Below, piece after piece: positions 9,076 through 18,010 of a stretch of DNA of 64,000 nt (its first letter is position 1; every line of letters starts with the position of its first letter). Below the pieces are notes generated by a model. That model saw only the letters and a list, made by a program, of their open reading frames with translations, did not search any database and was not told the DNA's origin. The translations under genes were made by a program, and so were the position numbers. The DNA lies in contig CAVSNQ010000013.1 of NCBI GenBank assembly GCA_963729365.1, forward strand, positions 558,001 to 622,000, in the 5' to 3' direction. The DNA is from JASHPR01 sp963729365. Its GTDB lineage: Bacteria; Actinomycetota; Actinomycetes; Streptosporangiales; Streptosporangiaceae.

Positions 9076-10062
9076 GTGGACTCTGCCTCGACACCGGGTC
9101 ATTCGGGGACCCCAGTTGCCCCCGCTCAGCGCATCCTGGTGACCGGGGGCTCGGGGTTCATCGGATCGCACTTGTCCCGGCGTTTGCTGGCGCTGGGACA
9201 CGACGTTCTGGTCGTGGACAACTTCTACTCCAGCTCCCGCCACAACGTCGCTGACCTGCTCGGCGTGCCCCAGTTCGAGCTGCTGCGCCACGACGTCACG
9301 TTCCCGCTGTATGTCGAGGTCGACCAGATCTACCACCTGGCCTGCCCCGCCTCCCCCGTGTACTACCAGCGCGATCCGGTGCAGACCACCAAGACCTGCG
9401 TGCACGGCTCGATCAACATGCTCGGGCTGGCCAAGCGGCTGCGCGCCCCGATCCTGCTCGCGTCCACCTCCGAGGTCTACGGCGACCCGGCGGTGCACCC
9501 GCAGGCCGAGTCGTACTGGGGCAACGTGAACCCGATCGGCGTGCGTTCCTGCTACGACGAGGGCAAGCGCTGCGCGGAGACGCTGTTCTTCGACTACTTC
9601 CGCCAGCACGGCCTGCCGATCAAGGTGGCCAGGATTTTCAACACCTACGGGCCGAACATGCTGCCCAACGACGGCCGGGTGGTGTCCAGCTTCATCGTCC
9701 AGGCCCTGCGCGGCCAGCCGCTGACCGTCTTCGGCGACGGAACGCAGACCCGCTCGTTCTGCTACGTCGACGACCTGGTCGACGGGCTGATCAAGCTGAT
9801 GAACTCCCCCGAGGGGGTCACCGGGCCGGTCAACCTCGGCAACCCGGGCGAGTTCACCATGCTGGAACTGGCCGAAAAAGTACTCGCCCTGACCGGCAGC
9901 GACAGCCCGGTCGAGCGCCGCCCGCTGCCCTCGGATGACCCGGCCCGGCGCAAGCCCGACATCGCCCGCGCCCGCGACCTGCTGGACTGGGAACCCACCG
10001 TGCGGCTCGATGAGGGCCTGGAGAAGACCGTCGGATACTTCCGGCACGCTCTGGGTAAGTGA
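9076..10062 (+). CDS. UDP-glucuronate decarboxylase-like NAD-dependent epimerase/dehydratase
   Basis: A 328-residue extended SDR enzyme. The NAD motif is ILVTGGSGFIGSHL. LLRHDVTFPLYVEVDQIYHLACPASP and the STSEVYGDP region are characteristic of UDP-xylose synthase-type enzymes. The catalytic tyrosine and lysine sit in CYDEGKR, and RIFNTYGPNM follows. The known reaction is NAD-dependent oxidation and decarboxylation of UDP-glucuronate to UDP-xylose. The GTG start has AAGGGAG in place. It heads a run of same-strand genes (patatin, acyltransferase, sugar enzymes), suggesting a cell-surface glycan or glycolipid block. Confidence 0.9.
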   Translation: MDSASTPGHSGTPVAPAQRILVTGGSGFIGSHLSRRLLALGHDVLVVDNFYSSSRHNVADLLGVPQFELLRHDVTFPLYVEVDQIYHLACPASPVYYQRDPVQTTKTCVHGSINMLGLAKRLRAPILLASTSEVYGDPAVHPQAESYWGNVNPIGVRSCYDEGKRCAETLFFDYFRQHGLPIKVARIFNTYGPNMLPNDGRVVSSFIVQALRGQPLTVFGDGTQTRSFCYVDDLVDGLIKLMNSPEGVTGPVNLGNPGEFTMLELAEKVLALTGSDSPVERRPLPSDDPARRKPDIARARDLLDWEPTVRLDEGLEKTVGYFRHALGK

Positions 10063-10082
10063 GGTCCCCGGAGGCTGACGGG

Positions 10083-10907
10083 GTGAAGACGGCGTTCGTG
10101 CTCGGCGGAGGCGGCGTTCTCGGCGCGCACGAGATCGGCATGCTCCGGGCGCTGTCCGAGGCCGGCATCCGGCCCGACGTGGTCGTGGGCACGTCGGTGG
10201 GGGCGATCAATGGCGCGTTCGTGGCGGCCGACCCGGCTGGCGCGGCGGCGCGGCTTGGCCAGCTGTGGCAGGGCGACGCGCTCGGGCGGGCCTTCAGCGA
10301 GACCATCTGGGGCCGCGCGGTCCGGCTGGCCCGCTCGGGCACGCACCTGCACTCGATCGAGCCGCTGCGCCACATGCTGGAGGACATGCTGCCCGGGCAC
10401 GATTTCGCCGATCTCGAGTTGCCCTTCCACTGCGTCGCGGCCAGCATCGAGCGGGCCAGCCCGCGCTGGTTCAGCACCGGGCCGATCGTGCCCGCCGTCC
10501 TGGCCTCGTGCGCCGTCCCGGGGCTGCTCCCGCCGGTCGAGGTCGACGGCGAGCACTACTTCGACGGCGGCCTGGTCCACTCCATCCCGGTGGGGCGCGC
10601 CGTCGCGCTCGGCGCCAGCACCGTCTACGTCCTGCACGTCGGCCGGATCGAGCGCCCGCTGGCGGTACCGCGCCGGCCGTGGGAGGTAGGCCTCGTCGCC
10701 TTCGAGATCGCGCGGCGGTACCGATTTCACGAGGAGATGGCGGCGCTGCCCGATAGCGTGCGCGTGCACGTCCTGCCTGCTGGCGGTGATCGCAGCGGGC
10801 CGGATCTAGCCCAGCTCCGGTACCGCGACAAGACTAAGGTCGGAGCAAGCATCGAGCGTGCGTACGCGGCCTCGGCGAGCTATCTCGCCGGGCTAGCCGG
10901 GAACTGA
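10083..10907 (+). CDS. Patatin-like phospholipase
   Basis: A 274-residue serine hydrolase. The oxyanion-hole motif LGGGGVLGAHEIG is at residues 7-19, the nucleophile Ser38 lies in GTSVG, and the catalytic Asp161 in FDGGLVHS. The catalytic dyad of the patatin family is complete, so activity on acyl lipids is expected. The GTG at 10083 has GGAGG eight bases upstream and is preferred over the GTG at 10059, which overlaps the stop of the previous gene. The spacing suggests cotranscription with the decarboxylase-like gene and the acyltransferase that follows. Confidence 0.9.
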   Translation: MKTAFVLGGGGVLGAHEIGMLRALSEAGIRPDVVVGTSVGAINGAFVAADPAGAAARLGQLWQGDALGRAFSETIWGRAVRLARSGTHLHSIEPLRHMLEDMLPGHDFADLELPFHCVAASIERASPRWFSTGPIVPAVLASCAVPGLLPPVEVDGEHYFDGGLVHSIPVGRAVALGASTVYVLHVGRIERPLAVPRRPWEVGLVAFEIARRYRFHEEMAALPDSVRVHVLPAGGDRSGPDLAQLRYRDKTKVGASIERAYAASASYLAGLAGN

Positions 10908-10942
10908 CCCGGGCGCCCGAGGACGGGACGGGAGGGCGCGCC

Positions 10943-12013
10943 ATGCTCCCACCCAGGCTGGTACGCCGGCTCGTACTGGCGCCGCTGGCGATCGTCATCG
11001 CGGTGGCCGTCGCGGTGCTCTCGCCGCTGCTCGCCCTGCTGACGCTGGCCTTCGGGCTGGTCGGACGGGCGAGGCCCGGTCGCATGCGGGGCCTCCGGCT
11101 GCTGTACTTCACGCTCATCTGGCTCGCCGCCGAGACTGCGGCGCTGTTCAGCTGCCTGGGCTTGTGGATAGCGAGCGGGTTCGGCGGCCGGCTGCACACC
11201 GAGCCTTACCAGAACCGCCACTACGCGATCATGCGGTGGTATCTCGATGTGGTCTTCGCCGGTGCGGCCAGGACGTTCGGGCTGCGGGTCGAGGTGGACG
11301 AGCCGCCGCGGGATGCGGCGGAGCAGGCGGCCCGGCTGGCCCGTCCGGTCATCGTGCTCAGCCGCCATGCCGGGCCGGGAGATTCCTTCCTGCTCGTGCA
11401 TCACCTGCTCACCGTGTACGGGCGGCGGCCGCGCATCGTGATGAAGGCGACCCTGCAGCTGGATCCCGGAGTGGACGTGGTGGCCAACCGCGTGCCCAAC
11501 GTCTTCATCCAGCCTCAGCGCGTCGGCGAGAAGCTCTTCACCGAGCAGATCGAGCGCCTGGCCCGGGGGCTCGATCCGGCCGGCGCGCTGGTGATCTTCC
11601 CGGAGGGCGGCAACTGGACGCCGGGCCGGTGGCAGCGCGGCATCCGGCGGCTGGAGCGCGCGGGCCGCCGCGACCTGGCCGCGCGCGCACGGGAGATGCC
11701 CAACCTGCTCCCGCCGCGGGCCGGCGGAGCGCTCGCGGCCATCGCCGCCTGCCCCGACGCCGACGTGATCTTCGTGGCCCATGCCGGCCTGGACCGGCTG
11801 GTCAGCGTCGGCGACATCTGGCGGAGCCTGCCGATGAACCAGGTCGTACGGGCGAAGTGGTGGCGGGTGCCGGTCGACCAGGTGCCGCGCTCCGCAGACC
11901 ACGAGGCGCAGGTGCTGTGGCTCTACGAGTGGTGGAAGAGCATCGATTCCTGGATCTCTGAGCACCGTCCCGACGGTGCCGCGGACGAGCAGGCCCCGGC
12001 GCAACGCGGTTGA
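10943..12013 (+). CDS. PlsC-type membrane acyltransferase
   Basis: A 356-residue protein. Hydrophobic helices lie at about residues 10-40 and 55-80, followed by a glycerolipid acyltransferase domain. The catalytic motif appears as SRHAGPGD (HX4D-type) near residue 135, and the acceptor-binding motif as FPEGGNW near 218. It likely transfers an acyl group to a glycerophosphate or lysophospholipid at the membrane. Placed just after a patatin-like lipase, it could form a deacylation/reacylation pair remodelling a lipid. That link is inferred from position only. Confidence 0.85.
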   Translation: MLPPRLVRRLVLAPLAIVIAVAVAVLSPLLALLTLAFGLVGRARPGRMRGLRLLYFTLIWLAAETAALFSCLGLWIASGFGGRLHTEPYQNRHYAIMRWYLDVVFAGAARTFGLRVEVDEPPRDAAEQAARLARPVIVLSRHAGPGDSFLLVHHLLTVYGRRPRIVMKATLQLDPGVDVVANRVPNVFIQPQRVGEKLFTEQIERLARGLDPAGALVIFPEGGNWTPGRWQRGIRRLERAGRRDLAARAREMPNLLPPRAGGALAAIAACPDADVIFVAHAGLDRLVSVGDIWRSLPMNQVVRAKWWRVPVDQVPRSADHEAQVLWLYEWWKSIDSWISEHRPDGAADEQAPAQRG

Positions 12014-12246
12014 CGAAAGCTATCCGTCGCGATGGGGAGAGCGGCGGTCTCCGGCCCGCTATCTTGGGGGCGGTCAGAAGCAGGGAGGCCTCCGACGAGA
12101 GATCGGGTGTCATGGCGGCGCTGCAGCGTGACGCCTCATTCGAAACCGACGTGCTGGTCATCGGGGGGTGCGGCCACGTGGGGCTGCCGCTCGCGATCGC
12201 CTTCGCGGACCGGGGAGCGGACGTCGCCGAAGGCGTGCGCACCTGA
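12010..12246 (+). pseudogene. Truncated nucleotide-sugar dehydrogenase (N-terminal Rossmann stub)
   Basis: The open frame ends with FETDVLVIGGCGHVGLPL and a short AIAFADRGADVAEGVRT tail. This is the NAD-binding start of UDP-glucose/UDP-ManNAc dehydrogenases, which are normally over 400 residues. Only about 35 residues remain, then a stop. The stop overlaps the start of the next glycosyltransferase (TGATG at 12244-12248). The likely true start is the ATG at 12112, and the longer frame from 12010 is probably not translated. Read as a dehydrogenase gene that lost nearly all its body by internal deletion while keeping its 3' junction. Confidence 0.6.
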
Positions 12247-13073
12247 TGGGCAGGAACCGCGCCGCGGGCCCGCCGATCGCCTCCGACCTGCTCCGGCGGG
12301 CCAGGACCAGCGATCCCGATGCGCTGCGGGTCTCGGTGATCATCCCGGCCTACAACGAGGGTGAACCCATCGCCGGCGTGCTGGAGCGGCTGTTCGAGGC
12401 GGTCCGGCTGCCGTGCGAGGCCCTGGTCGTGGTCGATGATCCTTCCGATTGCACCCGGCCGGTCGTGCAGCGCCTCGCCGAGCACGAGCCCCGGCTGCGC
12501 TGCCTGGTCAACGACTACGGGCGCGGCCCGGCCAACGCGATTCGCTACGGTATCGATCACGCCGCGACGCCGGTGGCGGTGGTCACGATGGCCGACGGCT
12601 GCGACGACGTGCGGCAGATCGACGACCTGGTGCGCCTTGTCGAGCGCGGCGTCGCCGTGGCGGCCGCCTCCCGGTACATGCCCGGCGGCCAGCAGGTGGG
12701 CGGGCCGCTGCTGAAGGGCCTGATGTCGGCCACGGCCGGGCGGAGCCTGCGGCTGCTGGCCCGGGTCGGCACCAGGGATGCCACCAACTCCTTCAAGGCC
12801 TATTCGACCGCGTTCGTCCGGGCGGTCGGCATCGACAGCCGTGACGGCTTCGAGATCGGCATCGAGCTGACGGCCAAGGCCAAGCGGCTCCGCCTGCCGA
12901 TCGCCGAGATCCCCACCATCTGGCTCGACCGGCAGGAGGGCCTCTCCAACTTCCGGGTCGCGGCGTGGCTCCCGAAGTACCTTCGGTGGTACCGGTTCGC
13001 CTTCGGCCGCCGGCTCGCCGTGGACGAACTCAAGGCCCGGGCCCGGCCGGCGCAGCCGCCAGTGGCGGGGTGA
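12246..13073 (+). CDS. Family 2 glycosyltransferase
   Basis: A 275-residue GT2 enzyme. VSVIIPAYNEGEPI, the acidic ALVVVDDPSD and the MADGCDDVRQIDDLV region mark the GT-A fold, followed by an ASRYMPGG stretch. There is no obvious membrane domain beyond a weak C-terminal hydrophobic segment. The ATG at 12246 overlaps the stop of the dehydrogenase stub, so translation is probably coupled to it. With the following epimerase gene it looks like the remainder of a dehydrogenase, glycosyltransferase and epimerase trio for a sugar transferred to a lipid or polymer. The sugar is unknown. Confidence 0.85.
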   Translation: MGRNRAAGPPIASDLLRRARTSDPDALRVSVIIPAYNEGEPIAGVLERLFEAVRLPCEALVVVDDPSDCTRPVVQRLAEHEPRLRCLVNDYGRGPANAIRYGIDHAATPVAVVTMADGCDDVRQIDDLVRLVERGVAVAAASRYMPGGQQVGGPLLKGLMSATAGRSLRLLARVGTRDATNSFKAYSTAFVRAVGIDSRDGFEIGIELTAKAKRLRLPIAEIPTIWLDRQEGLSNFRVAAWLPKYLRWYRFAFGRRLAVDELKARARPAQPPVAG

Positions 13074-13075
13074 AG

Positions 13076-14101
13076 ATGCAGAAGATACTGGTCACCGGTT
13101 CCGCGGGCTTCATCGGGGGCTACCTCGTCGGGGAGCTGCTGGCCCGCGGCTACCGCGTCGTCGGGGTGGACAACTTCTCCAAGTACGGCAAGGTGGCCAG
13201 GTCGTATGACGACCACCCGGCCTATTCCCTCGTGGAGGGCGATGCGCGCGATGCCGCCTTGCTGACCGGCCTGCTGTCCGACTGCGATCACTTCGTGGCC
13301 GGCGCCGCGATGATCGGCGGGATCTCCTACTTCCACACCTACGCCTATGACCTGCTCGCCACTAACGAGCGGATCATCGCCTCCTCGTGCGACGCGGCCA
13401 TCGAGGCGCACCGGTCCGGCCGGCTGAAGAAGATCACGCACGTCTCTTCGTCGATGGTGTTCGAGTCGACCGACTGCTGGCCGTCCTATGAGGGCCAGGA
13501 GCGCGACGTGCCGCCGCCCCGGTCGTCGTACGGCTTCCAGAAACTCGCGGTGGAGTACTTCGCCCGGGCGGCCCACGATCAGTACCGGCTCCCCTACACG
13601 ATCGTCCGCCCGTTCAACTGCGTCGGCGTCGGCGAGGGCCGGGCGCTCGGGGATGAGGAGATCCCGTCCGGCAACGTGACGCTGGCCATGAGCCACGTGG
13701 TGCCGGACCTGGTGCAGAAGGTCATCAAGGGACAGGACCCGCTGCACATCCTCGGCGACGGCCGCCAGGTCCGCCACTACACCTATGGCGGCGACCTCGC
13801 CCGCGGGATCGCCGACACCCTTGATCATCCCGGAGCACTGAACGAGGACTTCAACCTCTCCACCGCGGAGTCGACGACCGTACTCGAGCTGGCCGGGCTG
13901 ATCTGGGCGAAGATCAAGGGAGCCGGCGTGCCGCTGCGCATCGTGCACGACAGCCCTTTTGCGCTCGACGTGCGGCGCCGGGTGCCCTCGACCGAGAAGG
14001 CCAAGCGGATCCTCGGCTACGAGGCGACGACCGCCCTGCCGGCCATGCTGGATGAGGTCATTCCCTGGATCCGGCAGGCCATCGCCGCCGGGACTCTCTG
14101 A
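13076..14101 (+). CDS. NAD-dependent epimerase/dehydratase
   Basis: A 341-residue extended SDR. The NAD motif is ILVTGSAGFIGGYL at the N-terminus, followed by GVDNFSKYGK. The catalytic serine region is THVSSSMVFE and the tyrosine/lysine pair is in SSYGFQKLAVE. VRPFNCVGVGEG and the late HYTYGGDLARGI are typical of UDP-sugar 4-epimerases or dehydratases. The substrate cannot be named. It follows the glycosyltransferase directly (stop and start two bases apart), so the two are one transcription unit. Longer upstream in-frame codons lie inside the glycosyltransferase and were rejected. Confidence 0.88.
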   Translation: MQKILVTGSAGFIGGYLVGELLARGYRVVGVDNFSKYGKVARSYDDHPAYSLVEGDARDAALLTGLLSDCDHFVAGAAMIGGISYFHTYAYDLLATNERIIASSCDAAIEAHRSGRLKKITHVSSSMVFESTDCWPSYEGQERDVPPPRSSYGFQKLAVEYFARAAHDQYRLPYTIVRPFNCVGVGEGRALGDEEIPSGNVTLAMSHVVPDLVQKVIKGQDPLHILGDGRQVRHYTYGGDLARGIADTLDHPGALNEDFNLSTAESTTVLELAGLIWAKIKGAGVPLRIVHDSPFALDVRRRVPSTEKAKRILGYEATTALPAMLDEVIPWIRQAIAAGTL

Positions 14102-14116
14102 TGGCCGCGACCCATG

Positions 14117-14224
14117 CGCGGCTGACTACGACTCCGCGGCGCCGCTCGGCACGGACTGAACCGGCGGCGCCGCGGCTGACTACGACTCCGCGGCGCCGCT
14201 CGGCACGGACTGAACCGGCGGCGC
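14117..14224. repeat. Perfect 54-bp tandem duplication at the lgt 3' end
   Basis: Bases 14117-14170 are repeated exactly at 14171-14224. The unit carries the last 14 sense codons of lgt plus its stop, so the downstream copy repeats the tail of the lgt gene (residues ending VPSGAAES) after the real stop. Confidence 0.9.
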
Positions 14225-15049
14225 GGGCGGCGACGGTTTCTTCTGGCGCTGGGTGAAGATGAACCAGACGATGCCGGCCAGGGTGCCCACGCAGGCGATG
14301 AAGAAGTTCAGCCGCAGCCCGAGGAAGTGCGCTGACGAGTCGACCCTGATGGTCTCCTCGAAGATCCGGTAGGCCGAGTACCCGGCCACGTACAGGGCGA
14401 GGAGCCCGGGCGGCGTGATGTCGCGGTGGTGCCCGAGCCAGACCAGCACCGCGGCGAACGCCAGGTCGAAGATCAGCTCGTACAGGAACGAGGGCTGGAA
14501 CGTGGTGTACTTCAGGTCGGCGGCCGGGATGCCCGACCCCAGCCGCGCCGCCCGGCTGATCTCAAGCCCCCAGGGCAGGCTGGTCGGCTTGCCGAACAGT
14601 TCCTGGTTGAAGTAGTTCCCGATCCGCCCGACCGCCTGGGCGACCAGCAGCGCCGGGGCGACCGCGTTGCCCATCAGCCGCCAGTCGGCCCCGGCCCGGT
14701 GCACCCGCCAGATCCCGACCGCGGCCCCGGCCGCGATGCCGCCCCAGACGCCGAGCCCGCCCTCCCACACCGCGAACGGCCCCCACCACGTGTGCGGCGT
14801 GATGTCGAACGGCGTGGTGATGTCGAAGTAGATCCGGCCGCCGATGATCCCGGCCGGGACCGCCCAGGTGGCCACGTCGGTGATCAGCGTGACGTCGCCG
14901 CCGACGGCCCGCCAGCGCCGCCGGGCGATGATCACCGCGAGCGTGATCCCCACCACGTACATCAGGCCGTAAAAGTGGATGTACAAGGGCCCCAGGTGGA
15001 AACCGTTGGCCGGGGGGCTCGGGATGTACAGCGGCACGGACAGGCCCAT
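14180..15049 (-). CDS. lgt: Prolipoprotein diacylglyceryl transferase
   Basis: A 289-residue integral membrane enzyme. Lgt transfers diacylglycerol from phosphatidylglycerol to the lipobox cysteine of prolipoproteins at the outer face of the cytoplasmic membrane. Evidence: multiple hydrophobic helices, the N-terminal FHLGPLYIHFYGLMYVVGI (catalytic histidine region), GGRIYFDI, and the Lgt signature GRIGNYFNQELFGKPT near residues 140-155. Near the C-terminus are RIFEETIRVD and LGLRLN. The ATG at 15049 gives the usual length. The open frame continues upstream only by chance of high GC. The 3' end lies in a 54-bp tandem duplication, so an alternative tail copy sits after the stop. Confidence 0.95.
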   Translation of the reverse strand: MGLSVPLYIPSPPANGFHLGPLYIHFYGLMYVVGITLAVIIARRRWRAVGGDVTLITDVATWAVPAGIIGGRIYFDITTPFDITPHTWWGPFAVWEGGLGVWGGIAAGAAVGIWRVHRAGADWRLMGNAVAPALLVAQAVGRIGNYFNQELFGKPTSLPWGLEISRAARLGSGIPAADLKYTTFQPSFLYELIFDLAFAAVLVWLGHHRDITPPGLLALYVAGYSAYRIFEETIRVDSSAHFLGLRLNFFIACVGTLAGIVWFIFTQRQKKPSPPAPPVQSVPSGAAES

Positions 15050-15190
15050 GGACCGAGGGTAGCGCCGCCGCGCCACGGCGCCGCCAGCGGCCGGAAGTGC
15101 AGCGCGCCCGGGGCTCGCCGGGCTGACCGGCGCGGCGGGCCGCCCGGGCGACCTCGGCCCGCGCCGGCGCGTCAGGCATACTTGCCGGTC

Positions 15191-16915
15191 ATGGGCGTGA
15201 ACGACCAGGTTTCTGCGGAGAGCCAGCAGGCCGCGGCGGAGCTGGCCCGGCTCGGCGAAGAGTTCTTCGAGGTCGTGCACACGGCCGATCCGTTCGGCGC
15301 CACGCAGGTCGGTGCGTCGGGCTTCGATGCCCTGGTCCCGGATCCCAGCCGCGCGGGCGCCGCGCACGACGCGCAGCAGATGGCCAGGATCGAGGCGGCG
15401 CTGAGCCGCCTCGACACCAGCCGGCTGGATCAGGCGGGCCGGGTCAACCACGCGGTCATGGCCCACCTGGCCTGGGCGGCGCGCTCGGATCTGGAACACG
15501 GCCTCTGGGAGGCCAACGCCTCGGCCGGGGGGTACGTCTCGCCCCAGGCCGTGGTGTTCATGTCCGTTCCGACCGCGCTGCTCGATAGCGCTCACGCGGT
15601 CGACGGCTACCTCCGGCGGCTCCGGGGACTCGGCGGGTACTTCGACGCGGCCACCCGCCGGTACTCCGAGGCCAAGCGCGACGGGCGGCTCCCGACCCAG
15701 GTCGGGACGCGCCAGGCCATCGAGCAGATCGAGGGCCACCTGGGCCGGGACGTGACCGCCGACGCGATGGTGGCCGTGGGCCTGCCGGACCAGGTCGACG
15801 AGGCGGCGGTCCGCGCCGAGGCCGCCGGCATCGTCGAAGGCGAGATCCGGCCCGCGCTGCGGAGGCTGGCGGCCTGCCTGCGGGACGAACTGCTGCCGGC
15901 CGCGCGCCCCGACGACCAGGTCGGCATCCGCTTCGTTCCCGGCGGCGCCGAGGGGTACCGGGCGGCGGTGCGCAAGCACACCACCACCGAGCTTGCGCCG
16001 GAGGAGATCCACCAGATCGGTCTCGACTGCCTCGCCGCGCTGCAGGACGAGTGGGCCCAGCTCGGCGGGAAGGTGCTGCGGGTCACCGACGTGCCTGAGC
16101 TCCTGGGCCGGCTGCGGGAGGACAAGTCGCTCCGCTTCGGCGACTCCGCCGATATCGTGCGGACGGTCACGGCCGCCCTGCAGCGCGCCGAGGAGGCCCG
16201 CGACGACTGGTTCCCGGCGTTCGACATCCCGGACTGCGTCATCGAGGAGATCGACCCGGTCGAGAAGGGCAATGCCCCGCTGGCGTACTACCGGCCCCCG
16301 GCCGCGGGCGGGCTGCGTCCCGGCGCCCATTGCGTGCTGACCACCGAGCCGCACCAGCGCTATGTCTACGAGTACGAGGCGCTCTCCTTCCACGAGAGCA
16401 CGCCCGGGCACCATCTGCAGATCGCCGCGTCGCAGACGCTGCGGCTGCCCGAGTTCCGCCGCTTCCTCGACGCGGAGGTGTGCGGCTACGTCGAAGGCTG
16501 GGGCCTGTACTGCGAGCGGCTGGCCGACGAGATGGGCCTGTACACCTCGGATCTGGCCCGGCTCGGCATGCTCTCCTTCGACGCGCTGCGGGCCTGCCGG
16601 CTGGTGGTCGACACCGGCATGCACTACTACGGCTGGTCCCGCTCTCAGGCCATGGACTTCATGTGGCGCAACACGGCCACCACGCAGGCCAACGTCAGGA
16701 ACGAGATCGACCGCTACATCGGCTGGCCTGGCCAGGCCCTGGCGTACATGGTCGGCCAGCGCGAGATCCAGCGGCTGCGCCGCCAGGCCGAGCAGCAGCT
16801 CGGCGCGGGTTTCGACATCCGGGGCTTCCACGCGACCGTGCTCGGCAACGGCGCCGTGCCGCTCGGCGTGCTCGAGCAGCTCGTGGTCGGCTGGGCCGAG
16901 GAGCAGCGCGCCTGA
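15191..16915 (+). CDS. DUF885 family protein (putative metallopeptidase/carboxypeptidase-like)
   Basis: A 574-residue soluble protein. The zinc-peptidase-like motif HESTPGHHLQIA (HExxxGHH type) appears at about residue 400, with EVCGYVEGWGLYCERL about 30 residues later. This is the DUF885 signature, and distant similarity to M32-type carboxypeptidases is recognised for the family. Homologues have no generally assigned substrate. No signal peptide is visible, so it probably acts in the cytoplasm. It is divergent from lgt with a short intergenic gap. The open frame extends upstream through lgt in antisense, which is not coding. Confidence 0.85.
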   Translation: MGVNDQVSAESQQAAAELARLGEEFFEVVHTADPFGATQVGASGFDALVPDPSRAGAAHDAQQMARIEAALSRLDTSRLDQAGRVNHAVMAHLAWAARSDLEHGLWEANASAGGYVSPQAVVFMSVPTALLDSAHAVDGYLRRLRGLGGYFDAATRRYSEAKRDGRLPTQVGTRQAIEQIEGHLGRDVTADAMVAVGLPDQVDEAAVRAEAAGIVEGEIRPALRRLAACLRDELLPAARPDDQVGIRFVPGGAEGYRAAVRKHTTTELAPEEIHQIGLDCLAALQDEWAQLGGKVLRVTDVPELLGRLREDKSLRFGDSADIVRTVTAALQRAEEARDDWFPAFDIPDCVIEEIDPVEKGNAPLAYYRPPAAGGLRPGAHCVLTTEPHQRYVYEYEALSFHESTPGHHLQIAASQTLRLPEFRRFLDAEVCGYVEGWGLYCERLADEMGLYTSDLARLGMLSFDALRACRLVVDTGMHYYGWSRSQAMDFMWRNTATTQANVRNEIDRYIGWPGQALAYMVGQREIQRLRRQAEQQLGAGFDIRGFHATVLGNGAVPLGVLEQLVVGWAEEQRA

Positions 16916-16945
16916 CCGGGCTGGCGCCTGGCGGCGAGCCGGAGG

Positions 16946-18010
16946 CTACAGCGGGACGCCCTCGATCACGCCATAGGGGTAAGCGACCGGCGTCACCGCG
17001 CCCAGGGCCAGGCCGGCCGCGGCCAGAAGCTCGCCGTACTCGGCGTTCGTCCGTTCCTTACCGCCGGTGACGACCAGCATGTTGAGATCGCTCAGCAGGG
17101 CGGGCACGGCCTGCCCGGGGTCGTCCGGGATCAGCCGCTCGACGATCAGTACCCGGCCGCCGTCGGCCATGGCCCGGCGGCAGTGAGCCAGGATCGCCGC
17201 GGCCCGGTCGTCATCCCAGTCGTGCAGCACGTTGGCCAGGACGTAGCGATCCGCGCCGCCCGGTACCCCGGCGAAGAAGTCTCCGGCCACGACCTCGCAG
17301 CGATCGGCCACCCCGGCCGCCTGCAGCGCCGGCCGGGCGGCCGCCGTAACGGCGGGCGTCTCCAGCAGGACACCGCGCAGCTGGGCATGCGCTCGAAGGA
17401 TGGACGCCAGCAGGACCCCCTGGCCTCCGCCCACGTCGACCACGGTCCGGAGCCGGGAGAAGTCGTGGCCAGCGGCGACGCTCGGAGCGTACGCCGCGGT
17501 CCGCTCGGCCATCGCGGCGTCGAACCTGGCCGCGTGCTCCGGATGCCCGGCCAGGAACTCGAACAGTCCCATGCCGTAGGCCAGGTCGACGCCGGCCTCA
17601 CCGGTCCTGACGGTGTCCACGATGGGCTCGAACGCCCGGACGCCGCCGATCGACTCGACCAGCATCGCCCACGACCGCATCGAGGCCGGGACGTCGGTGC
17701 GCAGCCGGTCGCCGAGCACGGTCAGGCTGAACGAACGGCTTTCGTGCTCGGTGAGCACGCCGAGCGACGCCAGCAGGCGGAGCACCCGGTACAGCGAGGG
17801 CTCGTGCGCCCGCGTGGCCCCGGCCAGTTCCGCCGAGCTCATCGGCCCGCTGGCGAGCCGGTCGGCGATCCCGAGTTCGGCCGCCACGTAGACGGCCCGC
17901 GAGATGTGGATGCCCCAGATCATCCGGAGCAGGGTCGCCGCGGCGGCCTGCTCCTCCGTGGTCGGCTCCTGGCCCCTGAGCTGGGCGGACTGGTCGATGG
18001 TCAGGTTCAT
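16946..18010 (-). CDS. SAM-dependent O-methyltransferase (family 2, winged-helix dimerisation domain)
   Basis: A 354-residue methyltransferase. The N-terminal half has a winged-helix dimerisation region (ISRAVYVAAELGIADRL, then RVLRLLASLGVL). The SAM-binding motif is TVVDVGGGQGVLLASIL, and the downstream LHDWDDDRAAAIL is the classic family motif with the catalytic histidine position. The family methylates hydroxyl groups of phenolics, polyketides or similar natural products. It is the last gene of a three-gene operon (CoA ligase, SDR, methyltransferase) whose reading frames overlap by four bases, pointing to a small secondary-metabolite or aromatic-acid pathway. Confidence 0.9.
   Translation of the reverse strand: MNLTIDQSAQLRGQEPTTEEQAAAATLLRMIWGIHISRAVYVAAELGIADRLASGPMSSAELAGATRAHEPSLYRVLRLLASLGVLTEHESRSFSLTVLGDRLRTDVPASMRSWAMLVESIGGVRAFEPIVDTVRTGEAGVDLAYGMGLFEFLAGHPEHAARFDAAMAERTAAYAPSVAAGHDFSRLRTVVDVGGGQGVLLASILRAHAQLRGVLLETPAVTAAARPALQAAGVADRCEVVAGDFFAGVPGGADRYVLANVLHDWDDDRAAAILAHCRRAMADGGRVLIVERLIPDDPGQAVPALLSDLNMLVVTGGKERTNAEYGELLAAAGLALGAVTPVAYPYGVIEGVPL

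Noticed and set aside
8223..9254. Plus-strand frame antisense to the GT2 gene and crossing into the decarboxylase-like gene
   Set aside because: The glycosyltransferase on the minus strand is fully motif-supported, and the frame has no motif or start site.
14426..15190. Upstream in-frame extension of the DUF885 gene through lgt
   Set aside because: It is antisense to lgt. The ATG at 15191 gives the family length.
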